A DNA stretch of 64,000 bases. It comes from Deltaproteobacteria bacterium (GTDB taxonomy: Bacteria; Desulfobacterota; Desulfovibrionia; Desulfovibrionales; Desulfovibrionaceae). The stretch is from assembly GCA_031266055.1 (NCBI GenBank), contig JAISBT010000016.1, positions 1 to 64,000 on the forward strand, written 5' to 3'. This document shows, one piece after another, positions 9,290-17,374 of the stretch (positions within the stretch are counted from its first letter, which is position 1; each line of letters opens with the position of its first letter). The position numbers and the translations under genes are program-made. Below the pieces are notes generated by a model. It made no database searches, had not been told where the DNA came from, and saw nothing but the letters and a program-made list of their open reading frames with translations.

Positions 9290-10420
9290 ATGCATACACT
9301 TTGCCTGACCAACGGCCGTATCCTGGCGCCGCATGGCGATGCGGACAGCCTGCACTTTTGCGGCGAGGTCATTGCCGATGCTGGCGCCGCCACGGCAACC
9401 CGCGCATACGATCTCGAAGGCGATTTCCTTGTTCCCGGCCTCATTGAACTGCACACGGATAACCTGGAGAAACACTTTGTCCCGCGCGCCGGGGTGAACT
9501 GGCCGGCCGGGCTTTCGTCCATTGCGGCGCACGACGTGCATATGATCGGCGCCGGCGTGACCACGGTATTTGACGCGATTACCGTTGGAGAACCCGCCGA
9601 CAGAAGCTGCCGGAACGAGCTTTTGTCCGCCAGCCTGAACGCCATTGCCTCCGCCGCCGGGCGCAACCTGTTGCGGGCGGAGCATTTTGTGCATTTACGC
9701 TGCGAACTTGCCGGCGATGATCTTGTGGAGCGGCTTTCTCCGTGCATGGAGAACAAAAGGCTGCGCCTGCTTTCCATAATGGATCATACGCCCGGCCAGC
9801 GGCAGTGGCGGGATCTGGACAAATACAAAACTTACCACAGCCTGCATGGAGCCACCGAAGAAGAATTCGCGGAACGCCTGGACATGCTGAAGGCCAAACA
9901 AATGAAGAACGCGCCCGGCAATTTGAAAACCGTCGTGGACATCTGCCGCGCTCTCGCCCTGCCGCTGGCCAGCCATGACGATACGACAGCAGAACATGTG
10001 CGGGAAAACGCCGGCTACGGGACAGACATATCGGAATTCCCGACCACCATGGAGGCCGCGCGGGAAGCCAAACGCCACGGCCTGTCCGTCATTATGGGCG
10101 CTCCCAACATCGTGCGCGGAGGATCCCATTCCGGTAACGTTTCCGCCGTGGATCTGGCGCAGCAGGGGCTGCTGGACATCCTCTCCTCCGACTATATGCC
10201 CGCAAGCCTGCTGCATGCGGCCTTCCTGCTGCCGGAACTTACGGGCGTGTCCTTGCGCGAAGCTATGGAAACCGTGACGATCAATCCGGCAAAGGTTGTG
10301 GGACTTGACGATCGCGGGGAGCTTACGCCGGGCAAACGGGCTGACGCCGTGCAAGTGCGGCTGGTGGACGGTATTCCCGTCGTGCGGGCCGTCTGGCGAT
10401 CCGGCCTGCGGGTGCTCTAA
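9290..10420 (+). CDS. phnM: alpha-D-ribose 1-methylphosphonate 5-triphosphate diphosphatase PhnM
   Basis: Amidohydrolase fold; DFLVPGLIELHTDNLEKHFVPRAGV, ASHDDTTAEHV, ILSSDYMPASLLHAAF. Confidence 0.95.
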   Translation: MHTLCLTNGRILAPHGDADSLHFCGEVIADAGAATATRAYDLEGDFLVPGLIELHTDNLEKHFVPRAGVNWPAGLSSIAAHDVHMIGAGVTTVFDAITVGEPADRSCRNELLSASLNAIASAAGRNLLRAEHFVHLRCELAGDDLVERLSPCMENKRLRLLSIMDHTPGQRQWRDLDKYKTYHSLHGATEEEFAERLDMLKAKQMKNAPGNLKTVVDICRALALPLASHDDTTAEHVRENAGYGTDISEFPTTMEAAREAKRHGLSVIMGAPNIVRGGSHSGNVSAVDLAQQGLLDILSSDYMPASLLHAAFLLPELTGVSLREAMETVTINPAKVVGLDDRGELTPGKRADAVQVRLVDGIPVVRAVWRSGLRVL

Positions 10421-10429
10421 TTCCAAATT

Positions 10430-10595
10430 AAACAGGATGTCGCGCCGAAGCGGCAGCCGTTAAATGGCATAGCCGTTTTACGGATGGCGACAGCAGCGCT
10501 ATACGAAGTATTTCGGCGGCAAGGCGGAACCACGCTTCCGCCGCAACCGACAGATAAAAATCGCAGGACGCAATTTTTATCTGGAATCCAAATAA
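10430..10595. repeat. mosaic palindromic intergenic element, copy 1 (downstream of phnM)
   Basis: GCAGCCGTTAAATGGCATAGCCGTTTTACGGATGGCGACAGCAGCGCTAT...TTTCGGCGGCAAGGCGGAACCACGCTTCCGCCGCAACCGA, then terminal hairpin CAGATAAAAAT...ATTTTTATCTG (10551-10583); homologous to 58421-58560. Confidence 0.8.
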
Positions 10596-10605
10596 AATTC
10601 CGGCA

Positions 10606-11358
10606 ATGAACGCGCGCTATGCCATATACTTTGTCCCGGAGCCGGAGACGGCCCTCGCGGGTACGGGATCCGCCCTGCTTGGCCGGGACAGTGAAACAGG
10701 CCGGGAGCTCCCGCAAGTCCGCCCTGTGGATTTTGCGCGGCAAAGTTTGCGGGAGCTTACGGCGGACGCCCGGCGCTACGGGCTGCACGCCACGCTGAAA
10801 GCGCCTTTTTTCCTGCGGCCGGGGAGGACGGAAGACGAACTGCTGCTTTCCGCCGCCCGTTTTATCACGGGCAGACAAAGCATCGTCCTGCCCCGGCTGG
10901 AACTTGCGCGTATCGGCTCTTTTTTCGCGCTTGTTCCAGCCGCGGAGACACCCGGAGCGCGGGAGGCCATAGCGCGCCTCAACGCGTTCGCAATGGAGGC
11001 CGTCGTTTTCTTTGATCCCTTCCGGGCCGCTCCGTCCGGGCGCGAACGGGCGCGCCGTGAAGCGCAAACGCTCAACGCCCGCCAAAAGGCGCTTCTGGCT
11101 GATTGGGGGTATCCGTATGTGTTTGACGAATACCGTTTCCACGTCACGCTCGCCGCCAAGCCGCACGATAACATGGAAGCCGGCCGCGTGGAAGAAAGTC
11201 TGCGCGCCTGCTTCGCCCAAGCGTGCAACGAGGGAACAACCGTTTCGGGCATATGCGTATGCAGGCAGGCAACACCCGCCCCCGCCGCAAGAACCGGAAC
11301 GCAGCCGGAAAACAGGGACAGCGCATTCACGCCGGTGGCGAGGTTCAGTTTCCGATAG
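10606..11358 (+). CDS. DUF1045 family protein (predicted 2H phosphoesterase associated with phosphonate metabolism)
   Basis: YGLHATLKAPFF (HAT) and YRFHVTLAAK (HVT) 2H-type motifs; adjacent to phnM. Confidence 0.85.
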   Translation: MNARYAIYFVPEPETALAGTGSALLGRDSETGRELPQVRPVDFARQSLRELTADARRYGLHATLKAPFFLRPGRTEDELLLSAARFITGRQSIVLPRLELARIGSFFALVPAAETPGAREAIARLNAFAMEAVVFFDPFRAAPSGRERARREAQTLNARQKALLADWGYPYVFDEYRFHVTLAAKPHDNMEAGRVEESLRACFAQACNEGTTVSGICVCRQATPAPAARTGTQPENRDSAFTPVARFSFR

Positions 11359-11620
11359 AGCAGTTTAATTTTGAAAAATTGTACTGCTCTGCCTGGATAT
11401 ATCCGTCATATTCGCCAGTTCAGGCGATGCGCTTGCCCAAGGTATTAAAAACAAACAAGGTGTTTTTGCCCGAAAGCACTTGCCGGATGCGGCAATACGT
11501 GCTAATTGGTTTAGAGCGGTTTGACATTGAAAATGTCGAACCGTTCTACAAGAGTTTGCCGTGCAAACCCTTGCGAAGCATTTCAGCATTTTCAACCTTT
11601 TCAATGTTAAAATGCTCCGT
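11357..11620. repeat. cluster of palindromic repeats, family B half/whole units
   Basis: AGAGCAGTTTAATTTTGAAAAATTGTACTGCTCT (11357-11390); AGAGCGGTTTGACATTGAAAATGTCGAACCGTTCT (11513-11547); AGCATTTCAGCATTTTCAACCTTTTCAATGTTAAAATGCTCC (11578-11618). Confidence 0.8.
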
Positions 11621-11851
11621 TAATTGTTTATATTTTTAACCAGTTATCCGGGCAGACGCGATGCGGGTGTGGGCGAAAAAACATTTTTCCCTTGTGTGCG
11701 CCTGCGGGTTGAAACCACACGCGTACAGCGGGTATCTTGAAACAATATTCACCTCCCGGCATATGGCCAACGACGGAGACTGCCTGCGCAAGCCTGAAAA
11801 AGAACTTGCGCTTGCCTACAGCATCAGCAACATTGTCCGGCAGGCGCGCTG

Positions 11852-13015
11852 ATGGCTAAAAACGTCTTTCGCCATGCGGCAATCAGCGGCCTCAGCGCGG
11901 TTGTGCCGAAAAACGAAATCCGCCTCCAGGATGAACTGGAATTTTTCGGCGGGGACGCCAAAAAAGCGCAGCGCGCCACTACCATGGCGGGCATTGACCG
12001 GCGGCGCGTGGCCGAGGCCGGAATTCTGCCTTCCGATTTGTGCCGGCAGGCGGCGGAAACCCTGTTCGCAGGCCTTGAGCTTGACCGCTCTTCCGTAGAT
12101 GCCGTTGTGTTCGTTTCCCAAAGCCCGGATTACGTCATGCCGGCAACCGCCTGCATTTTGCAGGACAAGCTGGGGCTGCCGCAAACCTGCGCCGCCTTTG
12201 ACGTGAACCAGGGCTGCACCGGCTATGTATACGGATTGTGGATCGCTTTTTCCCTGGCGGAATCCCGCGCCTGTTCGCGCGTCCTGTTGCTTGAAGGCGA
12301 CGGTCTCGCGCGCCTGACGGATCGTGACAACCGCGTCATCGCCCCCATATTCGGCGATTGCGGCACAGCCACCCTGGTGGAATATACGGAAGAGGAGTCC
12401 GTCTCCTGGTTCATGCTGGGCACGGACGGCAGCGGGGCGGAGACGCTCATGGTTCCCGCCGGCCGGGGCAGGCTGCCGCTGCCGGAAACTCCCGAAGCAT
12501 ATGCGCCGTATTGCGAACGCCTGTACGACGAGAATGGCACGCCCTGGCGGCTGAACCGCACCTATATGGACGGCGGGGAGGTCTTTGACTTCACCCTGAA
12601 CGTGGTTCCGGAGCATATCCTGGAACTTCTGCGTTTTGCCGGGAAAGAACCGGAAGATATTGACAGCCTCGTGCTGCACCAGGCCAACCGGCAGATCATG
12701 CAGGCCATTGCCGGCAGGCTTGGTTTTCCGCCGGAAAAGGTACCCATGGAGACGTTCAGCAAATACGGCAACCTTGCGGGCGCATCCATTCCCGCCGCCA
12801 TCTGCGACGCCCTGGCCGGGAAAATACAATACTCGCGGCAGCAGCTTCTGTTGTCAGGCTTCGGGGTGGGCCTTTCCTGGGCTTCCGCCGTGCTCGCGCC
12901 GGATCGCGTCTGGTGTTCCGGGATGCGGGATTATGAAACGCCGGCTGGACACCCCCGGCCGGAAGACATTCTTGAGCATTGGCGCAACAAAATTACCGGC
13001 GCGGGAGAATTTTAA
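11852..13015 (+). CDS. 3-oxoacyl-ACP synthase III family protein (KAS III/FabH-like)
   Basis: Catalytic triad context: FDVNQGCTGYVYGL (Cys), LVLHQANRQIM (His), KYGNLAGASIPAAI (Asn). Confidence 0.92.
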   Translation: MAKNVFRHAAISGLSAVVPKNEIRLQDELEFFGGDAKKAQRATTMAGIDRRRVAEAGILPSDLCRQAAETLFAGLELDRSSVDAVVFVSQSPDYVMPATACILQDKLGLPQTCAAFDVNQGCTGYVYGLWIAFSLAESRACSRVLLLEGDGLARLTDRDNRVIAPIFGDCGTATLVEYTEEESVSWFMLGTDGSGAETLMVPAGRGRLPLPETPEAYAPYCERLYDENGTPWRLNRTYMDGGEVFDFTLNVVPEHILELLRFAGKEPEDIDSLVLHQANRQIMQAIAGRLGFPPEKVPMETFSKYGNLAGASIPAAICDALAGKIQYSRQQLLLSGFGVGLSWASAVLAPDRVWCSGMRDYETPAGHPRPEDILEHWRNKITGAGEF

Positions 13016-13242
13016 TGTTGCAATCCGAATTTCTGAATGAGCTGCGGGAAATATTGCAGCGTGACGAGTCCATTGCGCCGGATATGGAGTTGCGGGACAT
13101 GGCGGAATGGGATTCTTTGGCCGCCATGTCCTGCATGGCGTACTTCGCCAAACATTTCAATGTGAAAACCAAAATTGCCCAATACAAAAAATTGCGCGCG
13201 GTTTCCGACCTCATCGCTCTCGCGGGCGGGGCCATAACATGA
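13015..13242 (+). CDS. acyl carrier protein
   Basis: 75 aa; EWDSLAAM phosphopantetheine Ser motif; TAATG overlap with the KAS III gene. Confidence 0.9.
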   Translation: MLQSEFLNELREILQRDESIAPDMELRDMAEWDSLAAMSCMAYFAKHFNVKTKIAQYKKLRAVSDLIALAGGAIT

Positions 13243-13397
13243 TCGCCTTCTCGCGGGAACGGCGCATCGCCGTAACCGGAGCCGGTTCAGGCATCGACAA
13301 ATCGGAAGACGCGGCGGTCACGCCCGCCTGGCCGCTCTCGGACGCCGACGGGCGGATCACCGGCCAGACCATAGGCATGCACGGGGGACGGTATTAC
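13239..13397 (+). pseudogene. internally deleted remnant of an SDR (FabG-like 3-oxoacyl-ACP reductase)
   Basis: N-terminal RRIAVTGAGSGI (TGxxxGI) joined almost directly to a FabG-like C-terminus WPLSDADGRITGQTIGMHGG; core and YxxxK missing. Confidence 0.75.
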
Positions 13398-13535
13398 AGA
13401 TTTCCGCATGGAAATCTGAACATCAGCCGTCCGGCTGATGTCGCCGCGAAGCGGCGAGAGTCCGCCAAAAACCACATTTTTCGGTTGACTTTCCTCCGCA
13501 GGGAAAAGTTCGCTTTTCAATGCGGATATCAGTAG
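13394..13535. repeat. mosaic palindromic intergenic element following the SDR remnant
   Basis: CAGATTTCCGCATGGAAATCTG, ACATCAGCCGTCCGGCTGATGT, CGCCGCGAAGCGGCG palindromes in succession. Confidence 0.7.
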
Positions 13536-14831
13536 ATGGCGACCGGGAAACTGCATATTCTGCTGGTGGACAACGACCTGTTCAACAGGGGCGGCATTTC
13601 GACCATTTCTTCGGCCTTGGCCAACGGCATGGCGGAACGCGGGCATCAGGTCACCCTCTACGCGACAAAAACATGGCGCCAAAAAAGTCGTTACCCCCTG
13701 AATCCGGCCGTAAATCTGCGTTTGTACCGCTTTACCGACAACAATCTGAAAGTGCAAAAACTGCGGGAGGAGTTGCGGACGCTGAATCCGGACGTGTGCT
13801 GCCCGCTGTTTCCGGACGGCCGCCATCTGGTCTGGGCGGTAACCCTGCTCGGCTCCGGCATTCCCCTGCTGTATTCCGAGCACCATTCCCCCCGGACCAT
13901 CGAACAGGAATGGTGGTCGCGCAAAGGTAGGCTGGCCGCCATGAGCGGCGCGGATCGCATCCATCTGCTGCTGCCCGCCTTTACGGAAAGTGTGCCGGAT
14001 TTTCTGCGGCCCATTGTGCAGATTATCCCCAACCCGGCACCCGCCGTGAACGGACAGGCGGACGCGGCCGGACGGGCGGACGGGCGAAAGCGGCTGCTCT
14101 GGCTGGCGCGCTTGCAGGAAGGAACCAAACAGTGCCGCCTGGCCATGGATGCCTTCGCCCTGCTGGCTGAAAAACACGCCGACTGGGACATGCAGGTGGT
14201 GGGCGACGGGCCGGATCGCAAGGTGATCCGCAGGCACGCCGTTGCATTGAACCTGGGGGATCGTCTGAAACTGCGCGGAAATACGGATGCTCCCCTAGCG
14301 CATTATCTTGAGGCGCAACTTTTCTGCATTTCCTCGCGCACCGAAGGCCTGCCCAACACTCTGCTGGAGGCGCAGGCCTGCGGCCTGCCCGCCGTTGGCT
14401 TTGCCGTCTGCGAAGGCGTATCGGATCTCATCCGGCCCGGATGGAACGGCCTCTTGGCGGAAGAAATGAACGCGGCCTGCCTGGCGCAACGCCTGGACGC
14501 GCTGATGGGCGACGCCGAAGCCCGGCGCGTCATGGGGCAAAATGCCCTGGCCGTGCGGGAAACGCACAGCCTGGAAAAGTTTCTGGACGCCTGGGAGGCT
14601 TTGTTTGCGGAAACAGCGGCCTGCAAGGGCAATACGGTCATGGACGCTTTTCGGGAAGAACCCTTCGCCTCCATGGCCCGCCTCTCCGCCGCCGCCCGGA
14701 GGGAATGGCTGTGGAGGGATTTCGGAAAACTTACGCCTCATTCGCCCGAGGCGGCGTTGTACTGGCTGTTTTGGCAGCTCCCAAGCGCTGTTCTGAAAAA
14801 CCTTGTAAACTTTTTTCCCAGGCCAGGGTGA
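13536..14831 (+). CDS. glycosyltransferase family 4 protein
   Basis: RGGISTISSALANGMAERGHQVTLYATKTW; SRTEGLPNTLLEAQACGLPAVGF (GT4 EX7E-type region). Confidence 0.92.
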   Translation: MATGKLHILLVDNDLFNRGGISTISSALANGMAERGHQVTLYATKTWRQKSRYPLNPAVNLRLYRFTDNNLKVQKLREELRTLNPDVCCPLFPDGRHLVWAVTLLGSGIPLLYSEHHSPRTIEQEWWSRKGRLAAMSGADRIHLLLPAFTESVPDFLRPIVQIIPNPAPAVNGQADAAGRADGRKRLLWLARLQEGTKQCRLAMDAFALLAEKHADWDMQVVGDGPDRKVIRRHAVALNLGDRLKLRGNTDAPLAHYLEAQLFCISSRTEGLPNTLLEAQACGLPAVGFAVCEGVSDLIRPGWNGLLAEEMNAACLAQRLDALMGDAEARRVMGQNALAVRETHSLEKFLDAWEALFAETAACKGNTVMDAFREEPFASMARLSAAARREWLWRDFGKLTPHSPEAALYWLFWQLPSAVLKNLVNFFPRPG

Positions 14832-14834
14832 CGC

Positions 14835-16163
14835 ATGCATATCGTCATTGCCTGCTCAAGCCTGTGCACAAGCCGTGGAGGTTCGGAACGTGCCGCTACC
14901 AACCTGGCCAACGCCATGACCGAACGCGGCCACCGCGTTACCTTGCTTTCGCTTTCGTCTGCCCCTGGAAACGACACGCTGCTCTATCCTCTTCACCGGC
15001 AAGTACGCCATCTGGCTTGGGATAATTCCGGACGCCACGAGCAGTTGCGCAGGTTGCGTGAAAGGCTTCAGGCCGATGGCGCGGATGTGTTTCTTTCCAT
15101 GCAGTCGAGCAGCGATCATCTGCTGTGGAGTATGGTTTGCATGGGCAGCGGCATACCTTTTATTTGTTCCGAACGATGCGATCCCGTTCGCTATACCGAA
15201 CAGCGCGTCTGGAATCGGCCCGGCCGCCTGGCCGTACTCAGCGGTGCGGATGTAATCCATGAACTTCTGCCGTCCTATGCGGAGAGCGTCCCCTCCTGTT
15301 TCAAGGATCGCGTGCGCGTTATTCCCAATGCCGCCCCCGTGGATGTAAAATTGACGCACCCGGAGGCGCGGCCACACGAGCGGCCGATTCTTCTGTTTCT
15401 TGCCCGCTTTGACGGGCAAAAACGTCCCCTCCTGCTCATTGACGCCTTCCGCATGGCTGTGGTGAACCATCCGGAATGGGAATTACACATGTGGGGACAC
15501 GGGCCGTTAGAAAAAGCCGTGCGTGCCCGTATAGCCCGATGCGGGTTGGAAGCGAAGGCGCACATGCGCGGCGAATGCAAGGACACCCCGGCTGCCTATG
15601 CTGAAGCGCAGTTATACTGTCTGCCCTCAGCGTATGAAGGTTTGCCCAATACCGCACTTGAAGCCATGAGCGCGGGCCTGCCCGTTGTGGGATTTAAGGA
15701 ATGCGCCGGAATACGGGAGGTCGTGCGCGAGGGTGAAACGGGCCTCGTTGTGGCCGAATCCACACCGGAAGCGCTGGCTCGGGCGCTTGACGCGCTTATG
15801 GGCGACGGTGATTTGCGATGGCGCATGGGTCAAACCGCCATGCAGGAAGCTCGGACGTATAACCCGGAAGCCGTCAACACACAATGGGAATCCTTATTCA
15901 TGGAACTTGCGGCAAAAAAGGGGCATACGGTTATGGACGCCTTTTTTGCGGAACCTTTCGCTTCCCGGGCGCGCCTTTCGGCCGCTGCCCGGCGTGAATG
16001 GCTGTTCCGCAATTTTGGCGAACCCATGCCCTATGGCAGCCGCTGGTTCTTACTGCATTGCGCAACGTTGTTCCGCAACGCGGCGTGCCATTTGCTCGAC
16101 AAACTAAAAACCCTGCGTGGCCCGCATCTCCCTGGAGAAATTTCGCGGGCAGGTAAAATGTGA
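14835..16163 (+). CDS. glycosyltransferase family 4 protein, paralogue of the preceding gene
   Basis: SRGGSERAATNLANAMTERGHRVTLLSL; SAYEGLPNTALEAMSAGLPVVGFKECAG; shares the C-terminal ARLSAAARREWL block with the upstream GT. Confidence 0.92.
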   Translation: MHIVIACSSLCTSRGGSERAATNLANAMTERGHRVTLLSLSSAPGNDTLLYPLHRQVRHLAWDNSGRHEQLRRLRERLQADGADVFLSMQSSSDHLLWSMVCMGSGIPFICSERCDPVRYTEQRVWNRPGRLAVLSGADVIHELLPSYAESVPSCFKDRVRVIPNAAPVDVKLTHPEARPHERPILLFLARFDGQKRPLLLIDAFRMAVVNHPEWELHMWGHGPLEKAVRARIARCGLEAKAHMRGECKDTPAAYAEAQLYCLPSAYEGLPNTALEAMSAGLPVVGFKECAGIREVVREGETGLVVAESTPEALARALDALMGDGDLRWRMGQTAMQEARTYNPEAVNTQWESLFMELAAKKGHTVMDAFFAEPFASRARLSAAARREWLFRNFGEPMPYGSRWFLLHCATLFRNAACHLLDKLKTLRGPHLPGEISRAGKM

Positions 16164-17374
16164 CCATGACCGGCAGCGCACAGTATGCCTTCGGCAAAAA
16201 CTGGCAGCGGTTTTTACGTACCGCCTATTCCGCTGACGCGCAAAACTCCTCCACCATCAGTTTATGCCGTCTTCTGGGCGAAAAATCCATGACAGGGAAA
16301 ACATTTCTCGATATCGGCTGCGGCAGCGGCATCCATTCGCTTGCCGCCCTGCGCCTGGGGGCGGAACGTGTCATCAGTTTCGATTGTGATCCTGATGCCG
16401 TGGCCTGTGCCGAAATGCTACGGAACCGAGAAAACAGCAAAACTTCCGAAAGATGGCATATCATGCACGGTTCTGTTCTTGACGCTGCATTTATGAACTC
16501 TCTTCCGAAGGCAGATATTGTCTATTCATGGGGAGTATTGCACCACACAGGCAATCTGCACCAGGCTATTCGAAATGCTGCTGTACCGATTTCCGCTGAT
16601 GGCATATTTTGCATAGCCCTATACAGTCGGACGATATATGAAAATTTGCAATGCTTCGGCCACCCCGGCCCGGAGGAATGGCTTGCCGTCAAGCAACGGT
16701 ATATGAATGCAGGATCTTTGGGCAAAATTGCGATATCTCTGTGGTATATTTGGAAAATCCATGTTACGCCCAACGCAGTACGGGGTTCTTTGGCCTGCGC
16801 CCGCGAGCTGCTGCGTTTCTTGCGCATGTTCTACGATAAACGCGGCATAGATCTGATGACAAGGATGCGCGACTGGCTGGGTGGCTGGTTCATGGAATAC
16901 ATCAGGGAACATGAATGCGCGGCGCTGTGCTGCAAAGACCTGCATTTGGACTTTGTTCACATGATAACAGGAGAAGGAAACACCGAATTCATCTTTCAGA
17001 AGCCCAACGCTCGGACGCAATGGACAGCGATGCTGGAACGCCGCCAATGGGTGACGTTGCAACCTCCTTTCACGCCCAATAATTCGCCTGGAATATGGGA
17101 AGCCCCGTTGCCGCAATGGGCTGCGCTGTCGGATAGCCACGAAGCGCCGACAGGATCTCCCCTGCTGTTGTGGGAGGACGGCGTCCCTCTTTCCTGGCCG
17201 CATTGTTTCTATGAAGCCATGCGGCGTTTCGGCGCGGGCAGATACAGGCACTGGGGAAGCAGCCTCTACTTTACCTCTTCGGACGGCACCGATCCCAATG
17301 CCAACGGGCGAGTCTATACATGTTCGCTGGATATTCCGGACACGCCGCCAGGAGAGCATCCGTGTGCGGAATAA
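16160..17374 (+). CDS. class I SAM-dependent methyltransferase with extra C-terminal domain
   Basis: FLDIGCGSGIHSLAALRLGAERVISFDCD; SWGVLHHTG; C-terminal GRYRHWGSSLYFTSSDGTDPNANGRVYTC. Confidence 0.88.
   Translation: MTMTGSAQYAFGKNWQRFLRTAYSADAQNSSTISLCRLLGEKSMTGKTFLDIGCGSGIHSLAALRLGAERVISFDCDPDAVACAEMLRNRENSKTSERWHIMHGSVLDAAFMNSLPKADIVYSWGVLHHTGNLHQAIRNAAVPISADGIFCIALYSRTIYENLQCFGHPGPEEWLAVKQRYMNAGSLGKIAISLWYIWKIHVTPNAVRGSLACARELLRFLRMFYDKRGIDLMTRMRDWLGGWFMEYIREHECAALCCKDLHLDFVHMITGEGNTEFIFQKPNARTQWTAMLERRQWVTLQPPFTPNNSPGIWEAPLPQWAALSDSHEAPTGSPLLLWEDGVPLSWPHCFYEAMRRFGAGRYRHWGSSLYFTSSDGTDPNANGRVYTCSLDIPDTPPGEHPCAE

Noticed and set aside
7826-9694. 622-aa ORF on the minus strand
   Set aside because: Lies entirely antisense to phnD, phnE and part of phnM, which have clear family motifs; a long shadow ORF from high-GC coding bias.
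11365-11604. 79-aa minus-strand ORF MKRLKMLKCFARVC...
   Set aside because: Consists of translated palindromic repeat sequence; no independent coding evidence.
13287-14237. 316-aa minus-strand ORF
   Set aside because: Antisense to the first GT4 gene and the repeat block.
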